Both the position numbers and the translations under genes were made by a program. This document shows, piece by piece, positions 45,336 through 52,651 of a DNA stretch of 56,785 bases. Where the stretch lies: the NCBI GenBank assembly GCA_023392635.1, contig JAEVYS010000102.1:1-56785 (forward strand), in the 5' to 3' direction. How positions within the stretch are numbered: position 1 is the first letter of the stretch; each line of letters starts with the position of its first letter. Origin of the DNA: Actinomycetes bacterium. Its GTDB lineage: Bacteria; Actinomycetota; Actinomycetes; Propionibacteriales; Propionibacteriaceae. The notes beneath the pieces were generated by a model. The model had not been told where the DNA came from and searched no databases. It worked only from the letters and a program-made list of their open reading frames with translations.

Positions 45336-45821
45336 ATGACGAACATCGAGAAGACGCCGCGCGAGCGGCGCGACTGGGTCAACACGGTGAGCCTGAACCA
45401 CGTGCAGCGCGGCGTGGTCGGCGGGTTCACTCAGGCCGATCACGGCAGCAGCACACGACTGTCCCGGCTTCAGGCGGGCGACCGGATCGTCTTCTACTCA
45501 CCCCGGACGGACTACCCCGAGGGCGAACCGTTGCAGCAGTTCACCGCCTGCGGCGTGGTCACGGGCACCGAGGTCTATCAGGTCGAGATGACGCCGGACT
45601 TCCGTCCGTGGCGTCGCGAGGTCGCCTTCGCGACCTGCCTGCCGGCGTCCATCAAGCCTCTGCTCGGAGAGCTCACGTTCATTCCCGACCTGCGCAACTG
45701 GGGGTTCGCCTTCCGCCGGGGACTGTTCGCGATCCCGTCGGAGGACTTCGACCGGATCGCCGCGGCGATGGGGGCGACGAGCCTGCTCAGCAGGGCGCCG
45801 GCCGTCCCGGCCACCGTGTGA
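45336..45821 (+). CDS. EVE domain protein
   Basis: A 161-residue protein that is essentially one EVE domain (PUA/YTH-like fold). It opens WVNTVSLNHVQRGVVGGFTQADHG, then LSRLQAGDRIVFYSPRTDYPEGEPLQQFTACGVVTG, which holds the conserved aromatic-cage region, and ends with FAFRRGLFAIPSEDF. EVE domains read modified bases in DNA or RNA; the actual target here is unknown. ATG 45336 is the first start in the similar region. It lies 82 bp after priA and converges on the lipoate ligase gene. Confidence 0.85.
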   Translation: MTNIEKTPRERRDWVNTVSLNHVQRGVVGGFTQADHGSSTRLSRLQAGDRIVFYSPRTDYPEGEPLQQFTACGVVTGTEVYQVEMTPDFRPWRREVAFATCLPASIKPLLGELTFIPDLRNWGFAFRRGLFAIPSEDFDRIAAAMGATSLLSRAPAVPATV

Positions 45822-45909
45822 TCTGCGGCGCCGGCGGTCCGGGGGACGGCCGGGAGCCGACGAGCGGGACCATCGGTGCCCGGCGTGCCCGGGGTGGTCG
45901 CCCGCCCCG

Positions 45910-46995
45910 TCAGGGCACTCGGGCGGTCCATTCAGGGTTGTGGAACTTGCCGTCGGCGAGGCGGCGCATCTGGGCCAGCTCGTCCGCGGTGAGCGCCCCG
46001 TCCTCCACCTTGTACAGCTCACGGAAGGTCGACAGGAAGGACGCCATCACCTCGGAGCGGGGCAGGTGCGTCTGGGAGCGCACCGGGTCGACGCGCTTGT
46101 TGGCGCTCTTGGTGCCCTTGTCGGACAGCTTCTCCCGGCCGATCCGAAGCACCTGCAGCATCTTGTCCGCGTCGATGTCGTAGGCCATGGTCACGTGGTG
46201 CAGCACCGCCCCGCCCACGAACCGCTTCTGTGCAGCCCCGGCGATCTTTCCGGCGGCCGAGGCGATGTCGTTCAGGCCGGCGTAGTGCGCCTGCACCCCG
46301 ACGCGCCCCAACGCCGTCAGGACCCACTCGTCCAGGAACGCGTAGGACGCCTCGTAGCTCATGCCGTCCACCAGGCTCGCGGGCACAACGAGCGAGAAGG
46401 TGATGCAGTTGCCGGCCTCCATGAACATGGCTCCGCCACCGGAGACCCGGCGCACCACCTGGACGCCGAACTCCTCTGCCGCCTCCGCGTCGACCTCGTT
46501 GCTCAGCGACTGGAAGGAGCCGATCACGACCGCGGGGTTGGTCCACTCCCAGAACCGGAACGTGGGGCCGCGGCGACCGGCGGCCAGCTCGCGGGACAGG
46601 ACCTCGTCGAGTGCCGCGTGTTCGGCAGGGTCGAGGACGCCGGTGTCCAGGTAGGTGAAGGTGTGGTCGCGCCACGCGGTGGAATGGCCCAGTGCCCGGC
46701 GGACGGCGATCGCGACCCCGCGCGCGTCGAATCCGGCCATGGTGACGGGGCGCAGCCCGTCCTCTGCGGTGGCGCGGGCCAGTTCGGCGTCGATGTGGCC
46801 GGCGAGTTCGGCCACCGCCGTAGCCGAGGGCAGGCCTTCGAGCGCGGCGTCGATCACGGCGAGGGCCTCGTCCGGGTCGAGGAAGAAGTCGCCGCTCACC
46901 CGGACCCCGGACAGCCGGTCCTCGACCACTGCCAGGTCGACCGCGACGAGCTTCCCGCCCGGAACCTTGTACTCGCCATGGACCCGCTCGCTCAT
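45910..46995 (-). CDS. Lipoate-protein ligase with N-terminal accessory domain
   Basis: A 361-residue protein with two parts. Residues 1-100 (GEYKVPGGKLVAVDLAVVEDRLSGVRVSGDFFLDPDEAL ... MAGFDARGVAIAVRRAL) match the lipoate ligase accessory (LplB-type) domain. Residues about 105-360 are the biotin/lipoate ligase fold with VVIGSFQSLSNEVD, the RRVSGGGAMF motif and the lysine in SAAGKIAGAAQKR that contacts lipoyl-AMP. In E. coli LplA the accessory domain is C-terminal, so the order here is reversed. ATG 46995 has TAGTCT seven bases upstream and no ribosome binding site. It converges on the EVE gene. Confidence 0.85.
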   Translation of the reverse strand: MSERVHGEYKVPGGKLVAVDLAVVEDRLSGVRVSGDFFLDPDEALAVIDAALEGLPSATAVAELAGHIDAELARATAEDGLRPVTMAGFDARGVAIAVRRALGHSTAWRDHTFTYLDTGVLDPAEHAALDEVLSRELAAGRRGPTFRFWEWTNPAVVIGSFQSLSNEVDAEAAEEFGVQVVRRVSGGGAMFMEAGNCITFSLVVPASLVDGMSYEASYAFLDEWVLTALGRVGVQAHYAGLNDIASAAGKIAGAAQKRFVGGAVLHHVTMAYDIDADKMLQVLRIGREKLSDKGTKSANKRVDPVRSQTHLPRSEVMASFLSTFRELYKVEDGALTADELAQMRRLADGKFHNPEWTARVP

Positions 46996-47002
46996 GCCGG
47001 CC

Positions 47003-47008
47003 AGACTA
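47003..47008 (-). promoter_or_regulatory. -10 element, leaderless promoter of the lipoate ligase gene
   Basis: Reverse-strand TAGTCT, seven bases (ggccggc), then ATG 46995. Confidence 0.5.
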
Positions 47009-47036
47009 GGTCGCCCGCCCCCCGCCACCCGCCCGC

Positions 47037-47182
47037 CACCACTCGTCGAGACTCCGCCTGAGCGCGCACCGGCCGGTGACGCGTCCGTGGCGCGTGGCGT
47101 CTGTTCCTCGTGGTTCGTACCTCACCACTCGTCAGGACTTCGCGCGCACCGGCCGCTGACGCGTCCGTGGCGCGTGGCGTCT
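47037..47182. repeat. Imperfect tandem duplication upstream of yebC
   Basis: Unit 1 (47037-47102) and unit 2 (47123-47182) both begin CACCACTCGTC and share a 41-bp block (47062-47102 and 47142-47182) with a single mismatch. Each block has GACGC ... GCGTC ends that can pair. A 6-bp length difference separates the front halves. Unit 2 runs straight into the yebC -10 box. This fills most of the 231-bp gap between the lipoate ligase and yebC genes. Confidence 0.7.
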
Positions 47183-47187
47183 AGACT
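47182..47187 (+). promoter_or_regulatory. Putative -10 of yebC
   Basis: TAGACT at the very end of the second duplicated unit. A start about 7 nt later leaves a leader of roughly 33 nt with AGGGGAG in front of ATG 47227. The first duplicated unit has CTGTTC at the matching place and would lack this box. Confidence 0.4.
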
Positions 47188-47226
47188 GTGCCGCGCAAAA
47201 CCAGCGGACACGGAGCAGGGGAGTAC

Positions 47227-47997
47227 ATGAGCGGGCATTCCAAGTGGGCCACCACCAAGCACAAGAAGGCGGCCATCGATGCCAAGCGCGGCAAGCTCTT
47301 CGCCAAGCTGATCAAGAACATCGAGGTCGCCGCCCGCACCGGTGGTGCCGATCCCGCGGGTAACCCGACGCTCTACGACGCGATCCAGAAGGCGCGCAAG
47401 ACGTCCGTCCCGGTCGACAACATCGACCGTGCAGTCAAGCGCGGAGGCGGCACCGAGGCCGGCGGCGCGGACTACATCACGATCATGTACGAGGCCTACG
47501 GCCCCGGCGGCGTGGCGCTGCTGATCGAGTGCCTCACCGACAACCGCAACCGATCGGCGTCCGATGTGAAGGTGGCGGTGACCCGCAACGGGGGCACGAT
47601 GGCCGACGTCGGCTCGGTGTCGCGCATCTTCGACCGCAAGGGCGTCGTGGAGGTCTCCAAGGTGCAGGGCGGCAAGACCCTCGACGAGGACGAACTGCTG
47701 GAGGTCACCCTCGACGCCGACCCCGAGGAGGTCTTCGACGAAGGCGACACCTTCCGCGTGATCAGCGACCCGAACAACGTGGTCGAGGTCCGCAAGGCGA
47801 TCCAGGCCGCCGGGCTCGACTACGAATCCGCCGAGGTCCAGTTCGTCCCGCAGTACACCGAGACGGTCGGCACGGTGGAGGCTGCGGAGAAGCTGTTCAA
47901 GCTCCTTGACGCCATTGAGGACTGCGACGACGTGCAGAACGTCTACAGCAACGACGACGTCCCCGACGAGATCGGCGCGCAACTCGACGCCGAGTAG
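47227..47997 (+). CDS. yebC: YebC/PmpR (TACO1-type) family protein
   Basis: A 256-residue protein with the family start MSGHSKWATTKHKKAAIDAKRGKLFAKLIKNIEVAA, then NPTLYDAIQKARKTSVPVDNIDRAVKRGGG, ALLIECLTDNRNRSASDVKVAVTRNGG, and FDRKGVV. The family acts on translation of stalling (polyproline) sequences or as DNA-binding regulators; recent work favours translation. ATG 47227 is set by the family start and AGGGGAG. It lies upstream of ruvC in many actinobacteria, as here. Confidence 0.95.
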   Translation: MSGHSKWATTKHKKAAIDAKRGKLFAKLIKNIEVAARTGGADPAGNPTLYDAIQKARKTSVPVDNIDRAVKRGGGTEAGGADYITIMYEAYGPGGVALLIECLTDNRNRSASDVKVAVTRNGGTMADVGSVSRIFDRKGVVEVSKVQGGKTLDEDELLEVTLDADPEEVFDEGDTFRVISDPNNVVEVRKAIQAAGLDYESAEVQFVPQYTETVGTVEAAEKLFKLLDAIEDCDDVQNVYSNDDVPDEIGAQLDAE

Positions 47998-48009
47998 TCC
48001 CCACACCAC

Positions 48010-48061
48010 CCGCAAGCTGTGAGTTGAGCCGTGACTACGCGGCTCAACTCACAGCTTGCGG
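48010..48061. repeat. Perfect 22-bp inverted repeat between yebC and ruvC
   Basis: The left arm (48010-48031, starting CCGCAAGCTGTGAGTTG) is exactly complementary to the right arm (48040-48061) with an 8-nt loop TGACTACG. It begins 13 bp after the yebC stop. A stem this long and perfect would end or protect the yebC transcript; there is no T-tract, so it is not a classical intrinsic terminator. Confidence 0.8.
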
Positions 48062-48103
48062 CAATTCGGGGTGGCGGTCCCCGAGGACGCGGCCCCTCCG
48101 GGT

Positions 48104-48124
48104 TAGTATCCGAACAACTGTTCG
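48104..48124 (+). promoter_or_regulatory. ruvCAB promoter with LexA (SOS) box
   Basis: The -10-like TAGTAT (48104-48109) is followed at once by CGAACAACTGTTCG (48111-48124), a perfect palindromic arm pair CGAAC/GTTCG around AACT that fits the actinobacterial and Gram-positive LexA consensus CGAAC-N4-GTTCG. Repressor bound there would cover the transcription start. The ruvC start at 48143 lies 18 bp downstream. Confidence 0.75.
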
Positions 48125-48142
48125 GACGTGAGGATCACAGGC

Positions 48143-48664
48143 ATGCGCGTACTGGGGGTCGATCCCGGGCTCACCAGGTGTGGTGTCGGCGTGATCGAGG
48201 GCACACCGGGGCGGCCGCCGGTGCTGGTCGCCGTGGGCGTGATCACCACGCCCAGCGACCTGGAACTGCCGCAGCGGCTGCTCCGGATCGAGGCAGGCCT
48301 CACCGCATGGGTGGCCGAGCACCGTCCCGATGTCGTGGCGGTCGAGCGGGTGTTCGCCGACGTCAACGTGCTCTCGGTGATCGGGACGGCCCAGGCGTCC
48401 GGGCTGGCGATGCTGGTCGCCGCGCGCGCCGGACTGCCGGTGCACACGCACACTCCCACCGAGGTCAAGGCGGCGATCACGGGATCGGGACGGGCGGAGA
48501 AGGCGCAGGTGGGCACCATGGTGGCGCGCATCCTGAAGCTCGACGCGCCGCCGAAACCGGCGGACGCCGCGGACGCGGTGGCTCTGGCCATCTGCCACCT
48601 GTGGCGCGGCGGGGCCGCCACGCGCATCGCCGAGGCCATGCCGAAGCAGGGAGGACGACGATGA
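48143..48664 (+). CDS. ruvC: Holliday junction endonuclease RuvC
   Basis: A 173-residue resolvase. It starts MRVLGVDPGLTRCGVGVIEG with catalytic D7; the other acidic residues lie in VAVERVFADVNV, and near the C terminus in DAADAVALAICHLW. ATG 48143 is preferred over GTG 48128 because it gives the exact family start and has AGGA eight bases upstream. The stop overlaps ruvA (ATGA). Transcription is probably induced by DNA damage through the LexA box. Confidence 0.97.
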   Translation: MRVLGVDPGLTRCGVGVIEGTPGRPPVLVAVGVITTPSDLELPQRLLRIEAGLTAWVAEHRPDVVAVERVFADVNVLSVIGTAQASGLAMLVAARAGLPVHTHTPTEVKAAITGSGRAEKAQVGTMVARILKLDAPPKPADAADAVALAICHLWRGGAATRIAEAMPKQGGRR

Positions 48665-49263
48665 TCGCGCAGCTGACCGGGAAGGTGGCTGCCGTGGGGG
48701 GCACCTGGCTGGTGGTCGACCTCTCCGGCTTCGGGCTCAAGGCCTCCTGCACCCCCGCCACCGCTGCCCGTGCCGTGGTGGGCGAGTCGATCACGGTGCA
48801 CACCTCGCTCGTCGTCCGCGAGGACGCGCTGACGCTCTACGCCTTCAACGAGCCGGCCGAGCGGGACTGTTTCGAACTGGTCCAGAGCGCTACCGGCATC
48901 GGCCCGAAGATCGCGCAGGCCGTGGTGTCGGTCTTCACTCCCGACGAGTTCCGCGCCGCGGTGGCTTCCGGCAATGTCGCCGCGCTCACGCGCGTGCCCG
49001 GCATCGGCGCCAAGGGTGCGCAGCGGCTCGTGCTCGAGCTGAAGGACAAGGTGGCCCTGCTCGCCGGCACGACCGCGTCCGGCGCCACGACGGTGGTCCC
49101 CAGCGGGTGGCGCGACCAGGTGCGCGCCGGCCTGGAGGGGCTCGGCTACTCCGCGCGGGATGCCGAGGCCGCCTGTGACCGGGTGGCGGGCCAGGCGGAG
49201 GAGAACCCCGACACGCCGGTCGCCCTGCTGCTGCGCGCGGCGCTCCGCAGCCTGGCGAAGTGA
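48661..49263 (+). CDS. ruvA: Holliday junction branch-migration protein RuvA
   Basis: A 200-residue DNA-binding subunit. It begins MIAQLTGKVAAVG (OB domain), has two helix-hairpin-helix motifs (SATGIGPKIAQAVVSVF and TRVPGIGAKGAQRLVLELKDK) and a C-terminal three-helix domain (LEGLGYSARDAEAACDRV) that touches RuvB. Start and stop spacing link it to ruvC and ruvB in one operon. Confidence 0.97.
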   Translation: MIAQLTGKVAAVGGTWLVVDLSGFGLKASCTPATAARAVVGESITVHTSLVVREDALTLYAFNEPAERDCFELVQSATGIGPKIAQAVVSVFTPDEFRAAVASGNVAALTRVPGIGAKGAQRLVLELKDKVALLAGTTASGATTVVPSGWRDQVRAGLEGLGYSARDAEAACDRVAGQAEENPDTPVALLLRAALRSLAK

Positions 49264-49277
49264 GCCGGACGGTCTGG

Positions 49278-49283
49278 CAGAGT
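49278..49283 (+). promoter_or_regulatory. Possible internal leaderless -10 before ruvB
   Basis: CAGAGT, seven bases, then GTG 49291, which is in frame with ruvB. This could give a separate, SOS-independent ruvB transcript. It might be chance inside an operon. Confidence 0.25.
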
Positions 49284-50343
49284 GTCTGACGTGCCGTCCT
49301 CCGATACCGACCCGCTCGACCCGCACGTCCACACCGACGAGCAGGCCGCGGAGTCGGCGCTGCGACCCTCCACGCTCGCGGAGTTCGGCGGACAGCGGCG
49401 GGTGAGTGACCAGCTCGGGCTGGTGCTGGCCGCCGCCCGGCATCGTGGGGCGACGCCGGACCACGTCCTGCTGTCCGGCCCGCCGGGCCTCGGCAAGACG
49501 ACGCTGGCCATGATCATCGCCGCGGAGATGAGCGCCCCGATCCGGATCTCGTCCGGCCCGGCGATCCAGCATGCCGGCGACCTGGCCGCGATCCTGTCGG
49601 GGTTGAGTGAGGGAGAGGTCTTCTTCCTCGACGAGATCCACCGCATGTCCCGGCCGGCGGAGGAGATGCTCTACCTCGCCATGGAGGACTTCCGCGTCGA
49701 CGTCGTGGTCGGAAAAGGTCCCGGCGCCACGGCCATTCCGCTGGACATCCCGCGCTTCACCCTGGTCGGCGCCACCACGAGGGCCGGACTGCTGCCCGGC
49801 CCGCTACGGGACCGGTTCGGATTCACCGCCCAGCTCGACTTCTACGCCGCCGCTGACCTCGAGGCCATCCTGCGACGGTCCGCAGCACTGCTCAACATCC
49901 ACCTCGACAAGGCGGCGGCGGGGGAGATCGCCTCCCGGTCGCGAGGAACGCCCCGGATCGCGAACCGGCTGCTGCGGCGCGTCCGGGACTACGCGCAGGT
50001 CAGGGCCGATGGTCGCCTCACCCGCGCCGTGGCCGCGGCGGCGTTGGAGCTGTACGAGGTGGACCCGCTCGGCCTGGACCGCCTCGACCGGGCGGTCCTG
50101 GACGCCCTGTGCCGCGGCTTCGGGGGCGGCCCGGTCGGCCTCACGACCCTCGCCCTCGCGGTCGCGGAGGAGACCGAGACCGTCGAGGAGGTCGCGGAAC
50201 CCTTCCTGGTGCGCGAGGGCTTACTGATGCGCACCCCGCGTGGCCGGGTGGCCACGCGGAGGGCATGGGAACACCTCGGCCTGACCCCGCCGGCAGCGAC
50301 CGGCGTGCCACCGGTGGCACCCGACCTGTTCAGCGGGGAGTGA
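49282..50343 (+). CDS. ruvB: Holliday junction helicase motor RuvB
   Basis: A 353-residue AAA+ ATPase. Walker A is GPPGLGKT (66-73), Walker B is FFLDEIHRM, sensor 1 and the arginine-finger region are in LVGATTRAGLLPGPLRDRFG, and the C-terminal winged helix carries RTPRGRVATRRAWEHLG. GTG 49282 is taken as the start; GTG 49291 is equally possible and would fit a leaderless internal promoter. Neither has a strong ribosome binding site. It follows ruvA by 18 bp. Confidence 0.96.
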   Translation: MSDVPSSDTDPLDPHVHTDEQAAESALRPSTLAEFGGQRRVSDQLGLVLAAARHRGATPDHVLLSGPPGLGKTTLAMIIAAEMSAPIRISSGPAIQHAGDLAAILSGLSEGEVFFLDEIHRMSRPAEEMLYLAMEDFRVDVVVGKGPGATAIPLDIPRFTLVGATTRAGLLPGPLRDRFGFTAQLDFYAAADLEAILRRSAALLNIHLDKAAAGEIASRSRGTPRIANRLLRRVRDYAQVRADGRLTRAVAAAALELYEVDPLGLDRLDRAVLDALCRGFGGGPVGLTTLALAVAEETETVEEVAEPFLVREGLLMRTPRGRVATRRAWEHLGLTPPAATGVPPVAPDLFSGE

Positions 50344-50353
50344 GATCCCTACC

Positions 50354-50365
50354 GATCGCGCGATC
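50354..50365. repeat. 12-bp palindrome GATCGCGCGATC after ruvB
   Basis: A perfect palindrome 10 bp after the ruvB stop, in the 140-bp gap before yajC. It may be a protein-binding site; it is too short to be a strong terminator. Confidence 0.3.
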
Positions 50366-50425
50366 CTCCGGAACCGACCCTGCCGGGGCTGCGTGGCCGA
50401 ATGGGTTATTCGCCCCCGGCGGCGC

Positions 50426-50431
50426 TAGGCT
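50426..50431 (+). promoter_or_regulatory. Putative -10 of yajC-secDF
   Basis: TAGGCT 52 nt before the yajC ATG, giving a leader of about 45 nt that ends with GTGAGG upstream of the start. No good -35. Confidence 0.35.
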
Positions 50432-50483
50432 ACGACTTCGGCGGCAGCGCCGCCCCCGACTTCTGAACGTGAGGTAATCGCCA

Positions 50484-50921
50484 ATGGGCGGAGACATTTG
50501 GTCCACCGTGCTCTTGTTCGTCCTGATGGGCGCCGTGCTCTACTTCCTGATGATCCGCCCGCAGCAGAAGCGGGCCAAGGAGCAGCAGAACCTGATGAGC
50601 GGCCTCGCCGAGGGGTCCCGGGTCATGCTGATCTCGGGAATCCTGGCGACGGTGAAGCACCTGGGCGACAAGCAGGCTGTGGTGGAGATCTCGCCGGGCG
50701 TGGAGATGACCGTCGACAAGCGCGCGATCAGCACCCAGCCCGTGGTGGACGAGTTCGAGTACGCCGACGAGGTGGACGACGAGCCGGCCGTCGAGGAGCC
50801 CGAGGTGGCCGCCCCCGAGGCGGCCTTCGCGCCGGTGGCATCCGCATCGGACGACGACGAACCCGCCAAGACCGAAGAGACCGAGCAGACCTGGGACACT
50901 CCAGGAACGCCTCGCAACTGA
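50484..50921 (+). CDS. yajC: Preprotein translocase accessory protein YajC
   Basis: A 145-residue protein with one N-terminal membrane helix (WSTVLLFVLMGAVLYFLMI) followed by RPQQKRAKEQQNLMSGLAEGSRVML, the family signature, and the ISGILATVKHLGDKQAVVEISPGVEMTVDKRAI fold. The last 50 residues are an acidic, Ala/Pro/Glu-rich tail, common in actinobacterial YajC. It associates with SecDF in the membrane and is encoded directly before them. Confidence 0.95.
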   Translation: MGGDIWSTVLLFVLMGAVLYFLMIRPQQKRAKEQQNLMSGLAEGSRVMLISGILATVKHLGDKQAVVEISPGVEMTVDKRAISTQPVVDEFEYADEVDDEPAVEEPEVAAPEAAFAPVASASDDDEPAKTEETEQTWDTPGTPRN

Positions 50922-50938
50922 CCAAGAGCTAGGCAGAA

Positions 50939-52651
50939 GTGGCTACCACAAGCAGGAAACACTCGCACCCGTTGCGCACCCTGGTGATCCTCGCCCTGGT
51001 GATCGCCGGGTTCTACACCCTCATCGCGGTCTCGGGGACGTTCACGCCCAAGCTGGGCCTGGACCTCCGCGGCGGCAGCACGATCACGCTGACCGCGTCC
51101 AACACCAGTGGCAGCGGGCAGATCGATCCGGCCAGCCTCGAACTGGCGCGGACGATCATCCAGCAGCGCGTCGACGGCTACGGCGTCGGCGAGAGCGAGG
51201 TGACGACGTCCGGCGACCGCCAGATCATCGTGTCGGTGCCGAACGTGCAGAAGGACGACCTGGTCCGCCTGGTCGGCACCACCGCCCAGCTGTACTTCCG
51301 CAAGGTGTACAACGTGGCCGCGGCCACCGGCAGCGTCGCCGAACCGACCCCCTCGGCCACCGCTTCGGCCGAACCGACCGCCACCGCATCCCCGCAGGCG
51401 TCGGCGAGCGCATCGGTGTCGAGCCCGACGCCCACGGCGTCCAGCACGACCAACAAGCGGCCGCTGCCTTCGCTGCCCACCCCGGTGGCCAGCCCGCGTC
51501 CGACCACCCCGGGCCAGGCGAAGCCGCTGGCTGACCTGCTCACGTGGAAGCCGTCCGATCGCGACACCGCGGACTTCGAGACCTACCTGTGTGGTGACAA
51601 GGGCTTCCCGGACGTCACCACCGAGGCGTTGATCACCTGCGACCAGGAGAAGGCCTACAAGTACCTGCTCGGACCCGCCCTGATCCCCGGCAACATGGTC
51701 ACCCGCGCCATCGCGGCGGTTCCGCAGAACTCCGTGGCCTACGTCGTCGAGCTCGAGTTCAACAACCAGGGTGCGGCCGACTTCCAGACCGTCACCGCGC
51801 ACCTGGCCGGCCAGACCTCGCCGCAGAACCAGTTCGGCATCGTGCTGGACGGCAAGGTCATCTCCGCACCGTCGGTGGGCTCCCAGTACAGCGCCGGCAT
51901 CCCCGGCGGGAAGGCGGAGATCTCCGGCAGCTTCACCCAGAAGTCCGCCCAGGACCTCGCCAACATCCTGTCCTACGGTGCGCTGCCGCTGTCCTTCGAC
52001 GTCTCCAGCGTGGAGAACGTCTCCGCGAAGCTGGGTGCCGACCAGCTGCGCGCCGGCGTGATCGCCGGCCTGATCGGCCTGGCCCTGGTGCTGGCGTACA
52101 GCATCCTGTACTACCGCGCGCTCGCGGTCGTGGTGGCGGCCTCGCTGGTCATCGCCGGCGCTCTCACCTGGGCGCTGGTCGTGCTGCTCGGCACGAGCAT
52201 GGGCTTCGCGCTGAACCTGCCCGGTATCGCCGGTGCCATCGTGGCCATCGGCGTCACGGCGGACTCGTTCATCATCTACTTCGAGCGAATACGGGACGAG
52301 GCCCGTGAGGGACGCAGCCTCCGCACCGCCATCCAGACGGGGTGGGTGCGCTCCCGCAAGACGATCCTGGCCGCCGACTCGGTGTCGCTGCTGTCGGCCG
52401 TCGTGCTGTTCATCATCGCCATCGGCGCCGTCAAGGGCTTCGCGTTCACCTTGGGCCTGACCACCCTGATCGACATCGCGGTGGTGTTCTTCTTCACGCA
52501 CCCGATGCTGACCCTGCTGGGGAAGACGAAGTTCTTCGGGGAGGGCCACCGCTTCTCCGGGTTCGAGGCCGAGCACCTCGGCACCACGAACCCGCCGTTG
52601 CACAACTCGCGCCGCGCGAAGGGCGCCACCGTCGTGGGAGGTGAGGCGTGA
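50939..52651 (+). CDS. secD: Protein translocase subunit SecD
   Basis: A 570-residue membrane protein that helps pull secreted proteins across the membrane using the proton gradient. It has an N-terminal helix, the GLDLRGGSTITL motif (39-50), the large outer P1 domain, then five helices near 375-540 with ITADSFIIYFERIRDE-type motif. Residues about 131-196 of P1 are a Pro/Ser/Thr/Ala-rich low-complexity insert with no fold. GTG 50939 follows the yajC stop by 17 bp. The stop overlaps the secF ATG by one base. Confidence 0.96.
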   Translation: MATTSRKHSHPLRTLVILALVIAGFYTLIAVSGTFTPKLGLDLRGGSTITLTASNTSGSGQIDPASLELARTIIQQRVDGYGVGESEVTTSGDRQIIVSVPNVQKDDLVRLVGTTAQLYFRKVYNVAAATGSVAEPTPSATASAEPTATASPQASASASVSSPTPTASSTTNKRPLPSLPTPVASPRPTTPGQAKPLADLLTWKPSDRDTADFETYLCGDKGFPDVTTEALITCDQEKAYKYLLGPALIPGNMVTRAIAAVPQNSVAYVVELEFNNQGAADFQTVTAHLAGQTSPQNQFGIVLDGKVISAPSVGSQYSAGIPGGKAEISGSFTQKSAQDLANILSYGALPLSFDVSSVENVSAKLGADQLRAGVIAGLIGLALVLAYSILYYRALAVVVAASLVIAGALTWALVVLLGTSMGFALNLPGIAGAIVAIGVTADSFIIYFERIRDEAREGRSLRTAIQTGWVRSRKTILAADSVSLLSAVVLFIIAIGAVKGFAFTLGLTTLIDIAVVFFFTHPMLTLLGKTKFFGEGHRFSGFEAEHLGTTNPPLHNSRRAKGATVVGGEA

